From Epiperipatus broadwayi (lineage: Eukaryota > Onychophora > Udeonychophora > Euonychophora > Peripatidae), in contig JAQFVV010006469.1 in assembly GCA_028023455.1 (NCBI GenBank), positions 744,001 through 808,000 on the forward strand: DNA of 64,000 nucleotides, read 5' to 3'. The notes under the pieces were generated by a model that was given only the letters and a program-made list of their open reading frames with translations, was not told where the DNA came from and made no database searches. This document shows positions 10,265-23,017 of this stretch, in pieces. The position numbers and the translations under genes are program-made. Position 1 is the first letter of the stretch. Every line of letters begins with the position of its first letter.

Positions 10265-13200
10265 CATGAAACAAAGAATTATAATAAGCAAATAAATCAC
10301 TTTTATTTTAGTAATCTTGGAGAGAAAGCTTAATTCTATCACTGAAGTAGTTAAGTAATAATTAGTAATAGCAGTAATTTAATTTAATATTGAAAAGTTG
10401 GGAAAAATATATAGAAATGTTACTGATACGATTTAAATAAATCAATTGATTTTATATAGCGCGATGTTTTATTTAAAACTGGATGAAGGTAATATAGTGA
10501 TGACTTAAGTTGTAACAGAGAAATCGTAACTGGTATATAATAGAACAAATAAAATGTTTGTTAAACCTCTAAAAGTATTAAAAAAAAAAGAATATCAATG
10601 AAGGAAGTAAATTAAGCTTCAGACATAAAGATGAGGCAAAAAAATATCTTCTTTTTTACTTGCAAAGAAAAGGAAACCTTGAAGAGTAACTCTATTGAGT
10701 GTAAATTGACCAAAAAGATAATACAGCTTTTGTAACTGAATCGACCTATTAGTAAAATATTGCAAATAAGGTACGAGCACAGTATTTGATAAAATGTGGA
10801 GAACAAATGATTTTTGTTCACAAGATCAAAAGAAAATCTGGATACATATTCATTTTAGTAGAACTCCTCCACACTATTAAAATGGCTTGGAAAGCATATG
10901 AGATGTACTTTTGTAAAAATTTTAATTTAGTTTTTAAGTAAGCTGCTATATAGTAAAAAAAAAAAAGAGCAATATCTTCCAGTTTGATTTGTCTTATGGC
11001 ACAACTAAAGTATATATTAATATCCTTAAAAAAAATAATGGGCACAAAAAATTGCCTGATATAAATGATTGAAATATGTCACATGGTCACATTTGCCTGT
11101 GCTTACACAAGCTGTTGTAACAGAGACAAAATTCTCCACATAGGAATTGTATCCAGTGCAAGCCAGAGTAAGTAATCAATGGTTGCAAGAAGGTTTGTGC
11201 ATAAAATCCCTATCTAGCGCCTACTCATTCATTATTTAGTCTGGATTGCACTGGATGGCACTACTATATGGAGAGTTTTGAATCTATCATGATTAAAATA
11301 TGCATATAAAAGTTTTAAAAAATTTATGTGAAATTAGATTAGAAATATTTGTTGTAGAGTGTTTTAAACTAAGCACCCATTCATCTAATAAAGCTAAAAT
11401 ATTTTTATTATATTGCAAAATACTTGGTTCAAATTGATACACATCTAGGTATAACTATTTTCTGTGATGACATTAAATGTATTTATTATGTATTAGCATC
11501 AGTACTACACTCCAACAGTATTTATCTAGCTCTCTGATCACATTCATCATTATATCTGTCTTCTGCAGTAACCTTTTGTTAGTGAATATGGTATTTTGCT
11601 CATTGACTTATTTTTTTTACTCTTCTTATCACATTCTCTTTCTTGTCATCTACTGTATTTCCAATGTGATTTTCTTTCACTGTGCATATATTAGATTCAT
11701 ATAAATAAAATAATCAAATGGTTAGTTACTTGAGAAATCTTGTACTATTTGAGCATTAGAAATAGCAGGTAATTCTTTGATTTAGGAACTTTTAATTCTT
11801 GAGCTCACATCTTTACCAATATGCTAAACTGCATTGATATTACATGAGATTGTTAAAAAAATTAATTACATTAACATACTAGTAAAAATCATATAATAAT
11901 TAACTACATTAGATAGTTTAGTTTTGACTTGTTGAAAATGGGTGACAAGACCAGTAATAGATCTAGTATTATTTATTATGATTTTTAAAATGTTTTAAAA
12001 GATTTAAAATAGTACTATGCTAGTCATATTGTTTTTATTAATAGTGCCACAAAAATAGTAAGCTTCAGATTGGTCTATATAAAGTAGAAATTTAGATTAA
12101 AGATAAGACAGCCACTCTTATCTTTATAAAAGTCGCTATCTTGTGTCATGGTTTGGAAGGTTCCCTCTATTGGAAAAATAATATTGCTTGACTATTACAA
12201 ATTTTAAGGCACATTCATTGCAGGTTAAAGCCTGTTTAAGTATTTATATATAATTCCTGTGCACTCAATAAAATATAATTACAACTCTACATTAGCTTCA
12301 GCTTGTAACTTATGAACTAAACCTTTTCCTCTTCAAAGTGTGCAATATGTTTAAGCAAAGTTTTGACATAACTAAATTTTTGTAATTAAATCAGAAAGTT
12401 AAAGAATATATATTATTTAAAATTATTTAAAATGATACTAAGATGTTACTGAAGATATCATTAATATGTTAAGAAAGTATAAACAGTTATAATTCTTTTA
12501 ATAATGAATATTGAAATGGGTTGACCAAAACCTTGAGAAATCAATATAACACATTCTTAATTATAAAAAGTTCCAGAGAAGATGTAGATAGATGGTCTAA
12601 AAAGAGAATTTAACAGGAAGAGGAAAGAAATAAATCAATTAGCAACTTACTGTACAATTCAGATGTAATAAAGAAAGTGAGTGGAGAACTAGATAAAAAC
12701 TATTGAAGTCCAACGCTAAAGACAGTTAATCCCAAGTGCAATTAATATCATCACAGAACATGCACCCATTTTCTTGGGCATTTTGCAATACAGAAATGGT
12801 ATCTTTAGCAAGTGAATGAAAAAGATTGGATAATGCCAAGAACACAAATGCTATAAATAAGAAAGAGTCCGTCATCTCCCTTCAAAAAAGTGGATTATGT
12901 AAATTGACTCATTTACATTTTGTAATTAGCAAACTGGAAAAGAAAAACAATTCCATCTCAATATATGTAACTCACTTTAAACTTTAAATGTTTCTGCTAA
13001 GATTATGACTACAAGCTAGTTGAAAGCATGTGAAGCATATTATGTTAAATGAATTAAGCATATTAAAAAAGGAATTTGGAAAAGCACAGTTAGTCAAAAT
13101 AATAATAAAAGATTTGTTGAAACAAAGTGTAAAAGATGAAATGAAAAGATTTATAAAAAAAAAAAAGATTTTAGAAAAAAGACTAAAGCCATATTTAGAT

Positions 13201-13685
13201 GTATAAAATAATACAGCAACATGTAGAAATGCTTGAGTATATGGTTGAATTTAATATTTAAAATCTGTATTAGGTGTCTTGTTGTTCAAGTCTTGAAATA
13301 ATGTAGAAATTATATCTCTGATTCTTATGTTTTAGAAAGATGTAACGTGAAGATGGTTTAAATTATGATAATTTTGGCCAACTGAATAATTTATACAAAT
13401 TCCATGCATTACTACAGAAATTAGATCTTCCAAGGAGGCCAAAAAAACAAACAAACAGGTAACACAGAAAAAGAAAACAAATTTAAACGTATTAAATAAT
13501 TTTCTAATTGATTTTCAAGGAAATATCATAATGGAGTAGGGATCAACTTCAGGAAGGCAACTGGCAATAGTAGTATTTATAAAGTAACACAAATTATGGA
13601 AAAATAAATAAATGGTCGGCTTATAAAGCAAAGCTTTTCAATAAATATTTATCAGATGACATTTTAAAAAATATATCAATACAAG
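10265..13685. other. AT-rich sequence; one repeat copy, no gene recognised
   Basis: The only recognisable element is the repeat at 11085-11285. A segment near 12540-12900 is more purine-rich and less simple and may be old transposon coding, but no motif could be named. The several 60-80 codon frames are low-complexity. Confidence 0.4.
11085..11285. repeat. Dispersed hairpin-repeat family, long copy
   Basis: Ends with GGATGGCACTACTATATGGAGAGTTTTG, as in the 27.7 and 40.0 kb copies, and shares inner blocks with 4430-4700 (the GTGCAAGC, TAATCAATGG and TTAGTCTGGA segments). It appears to be the longer form from which the shorter hairpin copies could derive. Confidence 0.55.
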
Positions 13686-13689
13686 AATT

Positions 13690-13920
13690 TACTAACACAG
13701 GTATGCATACAACAGAGTTAAAAATAAAAATGAAGGAACATCAATCTTCTGGGACCACCAAGCAGCTACAGGCCATGTATTCGAACCCAGTTCTGCCCAA
13801 ATAATTTGCACAGAGAAGAGTGATGCCAAAAGAAAAGTCAAAGAAGCTTTTTACATAGCAAATGATCTCAGTGCCATTAATAGAAGAGAGGTATGCTTTG
13901 CTCTCTCCAAACAATGGACT
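13690..13920 (+). pseudogene. Penelope-like retroelement fragment (end of GIY-YIG nuclease region)
   Basis: Translated across a frame change, the stretch gives a KMKEHQ segment, then a GHVFEPSSAQII segment, then KRKVKEAFYI and AINRRE. That order (R/K-x-EH, a GH motif, then an E-rich KEA-IYI helix ending in LNR) is how the GIY-YIG nuclease of Penelope-like elements ends. The upstream reverse transcriptase is absent. Its residues differ clearly from the Penelope fragment at 29480-29821, so it is a different subfamily. It is broken and not functional. Confidence 0.55.
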
Positions 13921-13924
13921 AACT

Positions 13925-14750
13925 AATTAAAAATTCAAGCTCATTTGCATATGTGTACAATAAATCACAACAGTCTTCATTTGTAAAGCTATGAGTATGA
14001 GATTTAAATACTAAATCTCGAAAGTGCTAAGCAGGCATATTAAACATTATAGTATAATTACAGCTTCACTAACGCATGCGAAAAAAAATTGCATATTTAT
14101 AATATACTAATTCTCCAATGACTATGTATTTATATATACAAATTCATTATATATTTTGTGTCACCTTTTCTCACCTACGCTCTTCCTCATCTCCTTAGTT
14201 TGAACCCCAATCTATCGTAGTGTGTCTGCAATACGCTTATATACCAAAAATCCCGCCTAATTTTAAACCATGAGTACAATGCTCGTATTATATATATAAG
14301 TCATTCCCAAATAAATAAAAGATTATAGATTATGTATATGTTCACATAATTTTGATTTATTAAAAAGTAGGTTATATAAGTCGTAATTGCGCACACACTA
14401 TGATATGCATTTTAAAACATATCAAAATTATAAATTGTTAAAGTTATTTTGTTTGAATCTATTTACAAATATATTACCGTTGTAATATATTTTGATTTAA
14501 AATAAAATTCGTTTAGTAAATAGATTCAAATATTGCAATTTAAAAAGTAAAATCATTTTCTTTAATTTAATAAAAGTTATTCCAAATATTTCTGTTTAAA
14601 TAAATGAGGGACAATAGTTTAATTAGTTAATATTATATAAGTTTATTTAAAAACAGCAGATGTCCACTTAAGGTTTTCTTTAATTAATAAAAGTAATTTT
14701 TAATTAAATCTAGTTTGTAATCCGAATGTTGACAGGGAAATTAACAAAAG
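13925..14750. other. AT-rich sequence downstream of the candidate exon
   Basis: If the exon at 14754-15050 is real, the minus-strand continuation here would hold its 3' UTR. AATAAA-type hexamers are common but uninformative in such AT-rich DNA. Nothing else was seen. Confidence 0.4.
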
Positions 14751-14753
14751 AAA

Positions 14754-15050
14754 TTAATGTTGAATTCCTTTAGACATTCGGATAGATTTAATTACAGCTG
14801 ATAAGTCCGATATATTTTTGTAATGCTCCCTCGCAGTTCTATTGTTAACGTCTACTATAAAAAAGGGTTTTCTTTGTTCTCCAGTTTTTCTTCTAATGTT
14901 TCTAAGAGAAATCATTCTGAGTTCTATTCTAGTAATTTGTAAATCTTGACATGACAGAGTAGAGCGCAAAAGGCTATTTCTCCCTGGAATGGTCATCTGC
15001 TGCCTTGGACCATCGGAAGTTATCACACAGGGAACCCCGAACTGCTGCTG
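14754..15050 (-). CDS. Candidate terminal exon of an unidentified host gene
   Basis: On the minus strand an intron-like sequence ending in TATTTTTGGCAG is followed at 15050 by an open frame of 98 codons ending in a stop at 14754-14756. The predicted peptide has normal amino-acid composition, unlike the low-complexity frames around it: a short Gln run, a GVPCVITSDG segment, an RIELRMISLRNIRRK basic segment, FFIVDVNNRTAREHY, and a C-terminus near SIRMSKG. The surrounding 14.7-16.9 kb is also less simple than the rest of the window. Several consecutive CAG triplets would allow NAGNAG-type acceptor choice. I do not recognise the family and saw no other exon of it, so function is unknown. It could also be a lone ORF remnant of an unknown transposon. 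Confidence 0.4.
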   Translation of the reverse strand, partial: QQQFGVPCVITSDGPRQQMTIPGRNSLLRSTLSCQDLQITRIELRMISLRNIRRKTGEQRKPFFIVDVNNRTAREHYKNISDLSAVIKSIRMSKGIQH

Positions 15051-16900
15051 CTGCCAAAAATATGAACATTTCCAGATTTTGCTGTTAAATTATATAAAAA
15101 CCTGCTGACCATCAATCTACCTAAATGCTTCTCCAGAGGTAACCCTAAATTAATCCAAGAGCTCTTGTGATAACTAACATGCTATAGCTATTTAAAATTG
15201 TTTTCCTTATATTTCACATAACTTCATTATGTATTTCTTTAACGTGTTATAATATAATCAACAGTTTTGCTCTATCCTTGGGTTAATATTTTCTATTTAT
15301 AAAGCTTTCTTTATTTTATTATGATAATGTGTCAGAATTGTCTTTGACCAAGTGAACTATTCCCTTTATTGAAAGTAAGATGCTGCTATTAAGGCATATT
15401 TTAAATTTATAATTTTCCAATTTTATTATCTTGCAAATCACTCGCTCGAGGGCCATTCTATTCTTTAACATATAATATAATCACATAGTTTAAAATCTAC
15501 ATGTTATTGATTTTAATCTAATATGAGAGTATGTGTGAGGTCAATGATTAAATGTGTCCCCTAATGCATGATTGCGTATATAAATCTATACTTACTTTTC
15601 AAACCCACAAGCATGCATTTTCCTATTTTAATTACCGTGTTCTACTTTAATTATAAAGTTCATTATTGACGTCGAGAATGTGCGGACCCTTTTAAATGAA
15701 TTTCGGGGAATTTGATTGGGCATTTCTCTTAATCCAAGTAAAACCCATTCAGTATGTTTTTATATACACTAGTCTCGTATTGCTGGTAAATGAATTGGTT
15801 GTTGAGACCGCTTTGTTTTATTTTTCCAAGGATTCTTTACACGGCAAAGTCCGTTCTTTTCATATATTGCAAGTTTCCAGGCAGAGTGTGTTCCAAATGA
15901 CACACCTGGGAATTAAACGCAATTGTCACACAGTCGGTAAGTTTCGGCTGTTCATAAAATACTTTCCTACGGGTTAGCAGTGAGATGCCCTCCGTAATTA
16001 TTCCGGATCTTCAAAATTGTTTTATTTTATATTTATTTTACAAAGCATCTGTGACTTAAATGTGTCACACCCTCCAACTTTAATAAATTCATTATCAGCA
16101 ATACTGACCTCCCAATGCAACTCTATTATTATTATTCTCAAATAAATGCTTTGATCACATTCCCACTTTGTTGCTTAGTAAGCTTTTGTCCGTGCTATTC
16201 TCGAAATCAATAAATATTTTGTAACACTTAATTTTAAATATTTTTTTAAACTTGTATAATTGCTCAAAGCACCTCGCACATGTTCCTATCTCGTCTAGCA
16301 CATTATCGTAATGCTATTAGCCCAAGGAATAGAATATATCACTTTGTTTTAAAACTTTTTTGTCATTTATTGAAATATAATGCCCACAATTATTTACTAC
16401 GCGTCCCTGTCTCATATAAGCAGACAGTGGCGTTATATATATATTTTATGAATAAATTTTGTGAAATTATTTAAAACTAAATTTGATCTCTTATTTTATT
16501 TGATTCCTATCACTGTCTCGGTCTATATATATATTTTCTGCATTTCTTTTGTAAATCCATAGACATTAATTAGCCACCCAAACTTCTTTTAGTATAGAGT
16601 CTTTTGTTTCTCCCTGACCACCAGGCACCGGTCAAAGGTCATACTAGTAGTGGCATCAGATGCATTGTCATGTAGATGGCGCTGCGAAATTTGGGCTTTA
16701 GATTCGAACTTAGTATATCTAGAAGGCAACCCCTCCTAGAATGTTCAGTTTCATGTCTGGGGTTTGAATTCTGCAGTGTGTTAGCGAGATAGATGATTCT
16801 GGCTGTTACAATATACAAATTCATTATATATTTTGCGTGCAACTTGAAATTTTAATAATTTTTGTTTTATATATGATAGCATATATAATTCTAAGGCAGT
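15051..16900. other. Less repetitive region, possible intron or regulatory DNA
   Basis: Sequence complexity is higher than elsewhere, and the named repeat families are missing apart from the one at 16908. The 93-codon frame at 15696-15977 has no recognisable domain. A segment at 16620-16810 contains two B-box-like TTCGAA/TTTGAATTC stretches and could be an old SINE, but I could not align it to the SINE family here. Confidence 0.35.
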
Positions 16901-16907
16901 ACATAAC

Positions 16908-17065
16908 TTGTTTACATTGATGAATACCGGTTCTGCACAAAATATGTATATTGGGAATTATTTATCTTTTTTGCATGTGCATGGTTATGTGTATCAGTTG
17001 CTTAAGATGGAATGGAAATGAATAGATTGAAAAATCCTGAGTTCAAATCCCTTTACTTATTTATA
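16908..17065 (+). repeat. Degenerate copy of the hammerhead-bearing repeat
   Basis: Aligns with 36580-36745: the TGATGAAT core, the AATATGTATATTGG block, TTATTTATC, GTGCATGGTTATGTGTA, a TGGAATGGA block and the GAGTTCAAATCCC tail occur in the same order. The ribozyme core is broken here: the first core C is T, stem II no longer pairs (ATACCG against CTGCAC), and GAAA is AAAA. The stem III and cleavage-site segment TATGTATATTGG is unchanged. Confidence 0.65.
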
Positions 17066-17810
17066 TGATAGAATAGTAACTATAGAAAATTTGAAAATAT
17101 AATTTAAAAATATTATGTGTTACAAGTGACAATTTTTATATTAACTTATATATGAATCATTGCATATCTGATTTTGTTAAATTATATTTAATTGGTAAGA
17201 TTATAATAAATTATTATTTAATCATTAAAAACAATCACTCTAATACCATTTAACAAATCTCTAAACATCACTGAGATAATGCTTTCAATAGATTGGAAAC
17301 TCTTATTTAAAAAAAGGAATGCAAGTAAATAACATGAAAGTAAATACTAACAAAACATCACATGGTTTCCTTTGTTTACTTATAAATTTACAATGACAGT
17401 TCTTTTTATTATACTCTAGATCCATCTACTTGAGTAATTAATGGACAATAAAATGTAGAACTATATTTGTATCAACATCCACAATACAATTTTTGGTTTT
17501 TACCACCATTGATAACTTATGTTTTAAAACCAGTTTGGATTTTCTGACCATAATTTTTAAAAAAAAAACTCATTAAAAATATGCTTTCATATGTAATTCA
17601 AAGTGTTTTTCTACCATGTCCCTGCCTAAGGTTTGGACATTTTTTCAGGTTTCTAACAGGTTCAGGGTTTTTGTTTCAGATGGCTAGCTATAGACAATCT
17701 ACCATGATATTTTTAATTAGAAGGCAAATTAAAAATGTGTAAAAAAGCAATTAAGGATTACATCATTTGGAACATTTTATTGCAAAGCAAAAGTCTCTCC
17801 AACATCCTCT
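17066..17810. other. AT-rich sequence, no gene seen
   Basis: No transposon end, domain or RNA gene recognised. Confidence 0.5.
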
Positions 17811-17811
17811 A

Positions 17812-17909
17812 GTCAAGCATTGGTGGCCTTGCAGTTAGCATAGCATAGCTGCCTTCCAAGCAGCTGGCCCAGGTTCATTTCCTGGTCAAAGCTTTGATAC
17901 ATGAAAAAA
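17812..17909 (+). repeat. tRNA-derived SINE copy 5 (plus orientation)
   Basis: Starts TCAAGCATTGGTGGCC, has the anticodon-arm-like hairpin around CTGCCTTCCAAGCAG, then CCAGGTTCATTTCCTGG as B box and T arm, and ends in an A-run at about 17904-17910. The 8-bp direct repeat ATCCTCTA at 17804-17811 and 17910-17917 is its target duplication. It is the only copy of the family seen in plus orientation. Confidence 0.75.
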
Positions 17910-17917
17910 ATCCTCTA

Positions 17918-20600
17918 AAAGAGAAGAATGGTAGAGAAGGCAGTTAATCAAGCCATCTGCTAGTTGATTGGATTATAGGTTTATCTTCTTGATTTTATCC
18001 TCTAGCTAGGGATAGTTATATATTCATTTACCAACCAATGTCTTCATGGCTAAATGAGTTGCTATAGATTGGTTCTTAAAAGAAAAATAGTAAGCCTGCT
18101 TGCAACTTAAAGAATATTCCAAGTATTACGCGATTGTGCTAATCACACCCCACATAATCTTTTAATAAAAAGTCTGTATCTATATAAAAAGACATTATAC
18201 CATTTATATATAGAAACGTCAATAAGAATTTTAATATATATTTTAGATTATTTAATGGACTTCATTGAAATAAAATAATAGGATGATTTATTGCTAGGAA
18301 TTCCTAAAAAGTTCGAGACAGCAAATAACAAAATGGAAACGCAGTCCATGTCCAGATTTTGCCACTCACCAATTCAAAGCAAGATAATAAATGCCATTAC
18401 TAATTATAGAATGAGAAAGTGGTAAATACATGTAATATATAAAAGAAATAAAACAGAAATAACCTTTCATTTTATTGTTAGTTTTATTTTATATTCAATA
18501 TCACTGTGTTCTATTAGCGGATGGGCCTATCAAGAAGATAATTACATTTTCTTGAAATCAGCATTTTCTTTTGGCTCACTGTAGCCCGTAGATTGAAGAA
18601 CTCCGATTTATTTCCTAATTACACAGATTTTATAAAAAATAAAACATTTATCCACATTATGTTAAACTCTTTACTAACTAAGAGTTAAACATTTTACAAT
18701 TTAATTTTTTTTATAGTTTAAATGTCATGATATAATAATAAACTTTTTAAATAACCGAAGGTCAAATAGGTAATTTTTTTTACATATTTATAAAAAAAGA
18801 CGTGATTTCTGAACGTCACTAAACTTGGAACAAATATATGGTAGTAAGAATCGACTATTCTTAGGTTTTCCGTTTTAACTTCTTTATGAGGTAAATTATA
18901 CTAAATTGTTTGGCAAAAGAAAAGTCTCATAATTTGAGAAAATGAGGATAAATACAATCTTATCGACAAAAATGAAAAGTTCTAAAGAATCAAATTACCA
19001 GTCAATTCAACATTCCAATACTTAACCGTCCGAAAGACTAATGGAAACTAAATTAAACCGTTGAAACAGTTTAGGTTCAAGAGCTAAAGATAATCGATAC
19101 TAAGTGAATAGGGCAGTTAGAAGCTTAAAATAGAACTAAAAAGCTTTCTTACTTTATTTTTATTTATTAAAAAAATACTTTTTTTTTTAACTGAGATACC
19201 TACATTGTTAACTATTTATGAAGCAAGGTTTTTTTTTTTGTAAATATTATAGTAAAATCGTTATTGGCTATGTATTTCTGATTAAAAAAATCGTACGGTA
19301 TAGTATCTATCATTATACCACGAACTATTTCCTTCTCTTTATATACATCAAATGGTAAAAAATTTTCTTTAAATAATCCAACTTGCGATTAACTTGCAGG
19401 CGATAATTTTAGCAGCTTCCCATAATAACACCTAATTCTCTATGGCTCGGAGTTTATAAGTTTGAACACCAGGAAGTGACAGGTGCGGGTTGTGATCCAT
19501 GGATGTTGACTCCAGGCTCATCTCTCTAACAATTCACCAAATCATTTAGGACAGCTTCTCATAAAGAACCAATTAAAGGAAAATATTAATAATCAATCTT
19601 GGTAAATTGAAGTAAGCATGGACTGATTACCCATTGGAAAAAAAAAAAATTTTTTTTTAAGCTTGATTGGAAACTGGCATTTTTCCCAAGTTTTATCAAA
19701 CCTGTATTTGAATCGTTTATTATAAATATGATAAGTGGGTACAAGTTGTTCACTTTGTGATATTCACAAAAGCAGCTTCCAAATGGATGATAATTCAAAA
19801 ATGACAGTGAATTAGAAATTTTATTATAACTTTTAGAAATATATAATTGATACCATATATTTTTGTCATTGATTTTTCTATTTCTATTTTGTAATTGATA
19901 TTTACAATATATGCTATAGCTCTGCAGATAGACTTAAGTATTTAGTTAATTTGAAATGTATTTATTATACACAATTGGTGAAATAAACGTATTTTTGTTG
20001 TTGTTGTTGTTGTTATTATTAATATTATATATTCAGCAAATTAGCATAAAACGATTTATTAATATAAAAAAATAGTACACCCATATTGCAATGTACGCAT
20101 TTAGATTTAGTTAATATATATTTTAGTCTTAGAGTGAGTTTTAAAAAACTATTTATATCCGTGTAGTATGAATTTTATTATTTTGGAAATAATTTAATGT
20201 TCTGACCTTCAAACTAGACATCATAATTAGTGTAAATGTAGAATTTTTTGTTCTTTTAAAAACTACCTATATTAATTACTATAGCAAATTTCCATTAATT
20301 AATTATTCACTCCAAACACTTGGAAAGATATAAGTAAATGCAAAAGTTATTAGTCTGAAAGAGAGAGTTAGAGCTTTAGCATATACCAGTTTATCTGGCA
20401 TCTGTAGACCTCCAAATGGATGTAAGAAAACAATTCACATGTTATGCAGTTATTTCTTTTTATTTTGTGCAGGCCTTTGGCTTACTTTTTATATTAATAA
20501 TTTGTTTATAATCTTTATATATGTGAATTTATATAAGAAAATAACATAATGCATACTGCAAACTGAAATAGACAAAAAAACATTCAAATCACCATTCACG
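17918..20600. other. AT-rich sequence, no gene seen
   Basis: Contains homopolymer runs (for example 19639-19660) and a TTG repeat at 19996-20013. The short frames here show no domain. Confidence 0.45.
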
Positions 20601-20604
20601 ATAT

Positions 20605-22160
20605 TATGTGATGTAATATGATGAGATGCATTGTAGCTTCACCTTTTTCAAAGTCAGGAATCTCTCGGCCACTATTTCCAGAGAAACCTGATAGCCACCT
20701 TACCTTCTCTTTCATTCCCCACCCTAAGTTTTTTCCATATTCTTTACAATTCTACTCTATCCCATTTCCACAATGTAATCTTTGTCAACTCTATAGTCTT
20801 TGTCTCTAAATCTCCTTATCTTGTCCCAAACCCAGCACAAAACCCAAGAATCCAACTTTCTGTATAATCATTTTGTTTATATTTATTCTCCCACCGCTTC
20901 ATTATTTATACCCTTTTTTCTTGTAGGCATTTACATTCAATTAACAGTTGCCTAATATTTTCTATACCTTCCTTACATAACTTGCAGACATCATCCATAT
21001 TTTTCCATTTGTGTGTATATTACTTTGTTGCTAAAGATCCTGTTCAAACCTTAAACAGTAAAATACTTTCCTTGCTATTGTCATGAATTAAATTGTACCA
21101 ATATTCTGTTTACTTCTATATATATTTAAACTCTTTTTATTCTCCATACTAGTTCTCCATCTCTTCAACTCCCTATTTTTTATTAATGCATCTATTCTTC
21201 TATCCCATTCTTTGCCACTATAACACTCAACAATTCTCCTAACACAATCATCCCACCTTTTGTATTAGTATACTAACATAAATTCTTTATCCAAATTTTC
21301 TGCCTACCATACTACCTATCTCACCCATCTTGTTGCCTGGCCTTTGCTATTTTCTTATCCATAAATTTGCAATCTACATAACATTTTCATTTTGTTTATT
21401 GCATCTCTCATATAAAAACTTGACCATCCCATTTCTCCTTGAATTTCCTTCTTTGCCAAACACACATCTGCATCTATCTAGTGCATGTTTTCTTACTTCT
21501 CTTTATAGTATTTCTAAGTATCTGACACCCTTTACTAACACATAATGGATCATTATCATACCCATAATCCTGTTATGCCACTCCCTTCCATACAATTCTA
21601 GCTAAATCATATTTATTATAGGAGCACTGTTAATTTCTTTATCAGTCTTTTTATTTTCTTTGCTTCATTTATCAATTTTTTCTCCCATTTCATCCAAGTA
21701 ATTTTTCTGATTAATTAAGATGATTTCCAAATAGTTATACCTATTCACCATATTTAACTTTATATCCCACAATCAAAATTCTTTCTCTCTTTCCCCAGTA
21801 TTTATCATCATTATTTTTGATTTTTCTTCACTAAATTTAATTCCTATCTCTTTATCCACTCTTGCTCATGTCTTCAGCATAACTTCCATATCTTCTTTAC
21901 TTTCTGTGCACAAGAAGATATTATCCACAAATAAAAGACCCAATAATGCATGTACTCATTTGCCACCTATTAATGATATCTCTACCTCTCTTCCTAGTCT
22001 TTCTAGTGCTCTATCCATTCTTCTTAAATATATAAAAAAATAAAATAGGTGACATGGGGCATCCCTGCCTTAGTTCCACTCCATTTTTAACTTTAACTGA
22101 TTCTATATTTCCTAATTGATACATATTCAATAATACCCCTTGTGAACAATTCAAACTCAG
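20605..22160 (-). mobile_element. Non-LTR retrotransposon (LINE) remnant, reverse transcriptase to 3' end
   Basis: Read on the minus strand from about 22155: a GVELRQGCPMSPILFF segment matches the RQG-x-PLSP reverse transcriptase block. LLFVDNIFLCTESKED follows, where the catalytic FADD motif has become FVDN, then ISEEKSK-like FSEEKSKIMM. Further down are EWDRRIDALIKNRELKRW and a zinc-binding-like CKLCKEG...LLIECKCLQEKR segment near 20930-21000, typical of LINE C-termini. The C-terminal end is at about 20620-20760. Stops and frame changes are common, so it is dead. The 5' half (endonuclease) is missing. The clade cannot be fixed; it differs from the RTE element at 50-58 kb. A 3' fragment of the same family lies at 62930-63120. 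Confidence 0.75.
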
Positions 22161-22307
22161 CTTGATAAACATAAAATAAACTTATGGATGTTTTTTAGGA
22201 AATCTATAAAACTTATTACTCTTACTAATCTACAACTTATTGTTCATTATTATTTATTTCTAGACTGCATTCAGAAGTTTATTTTTGGATTGAAACAATT
22301 GAAAATA

Positions 22308-23017
22308 CATAGGTGGATCCAAAAATAACTAAAATTTTGTAATAAAAAATTATATAATTATTTTTAAGTGTTGCAAATTGAATCACTTTAAAAAGTATCA
22401 TCTGTTTAATGCAATGTAACAGTCTAAACCAGTTTGTCACTTTTTAAAGTAGTCCAGAATACCTGCAAGCTCTAAGTCTGCAAAAAAAAAAAAAATTTGA
22501 GACATTTTTTTCATTTGAGTGATTTAAAAAACTTGCATGATGTGAGATCAAGTGAATATGGCTGATAGATAAACTAGATCATGCTGAATTTAATTAAAAA
22601 GTGTTTCACACTCAAGTCTTTGAGAGATGACACTGTTGGGATGGAGTTTGCACTCTTTTCTTTGCACAAAAATGGGATGTTATGTTTTACCATGTCACAT
22701 AAATGTTTCAGAAATAGCAGATAAAATGTCTGCCCATTATGAACTAAATTTGAGGAAAAAATGCCATTTGCATAAAAAAAATCAGCGTTAATTCAATATT
22801 TCAGTCATTATAAAAAAAAATTGATAAATACATAAAATGTACTTTAGAAAAAAAATGTGCTAAATGTTCTCATGATTTCACATGGCAAATTGGAGTGAGC
22901 AGAAGTGTTTAAAATATATACTTCATTGCAAGAAATTATCAAAATATATTACAATAGGTGAGCTTACCAGGGAATGATTCTAGTTATTTTTGAGTCCCTT
23001 CCTCCTCATAGTGTGAT
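22308..23017 (-). mobile_element. Mariner-like DNA transposon, internally deleted and dead
   Basis: The left end carries GGATCCAAAAATAACTAAAAT and the right end, read backwards, GGGACTCAAAAATAACTAGAAT: inverted termini typical of mariner-like elements, with TA near both outer edges. On the minus strand at about 22562-22530 the peptide PYSLDLTSCKFF corresponds to the mariner YSPDLAP-C-D-F motif. The Asp of YSPDL is kept but the last catalytic Asp is replaced by Lys. A PIFVQ segment upstream fits the preceding block. The element is about 0.7 kb instead of about 1.3 kb and has many stops. Confidence 0.65.
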
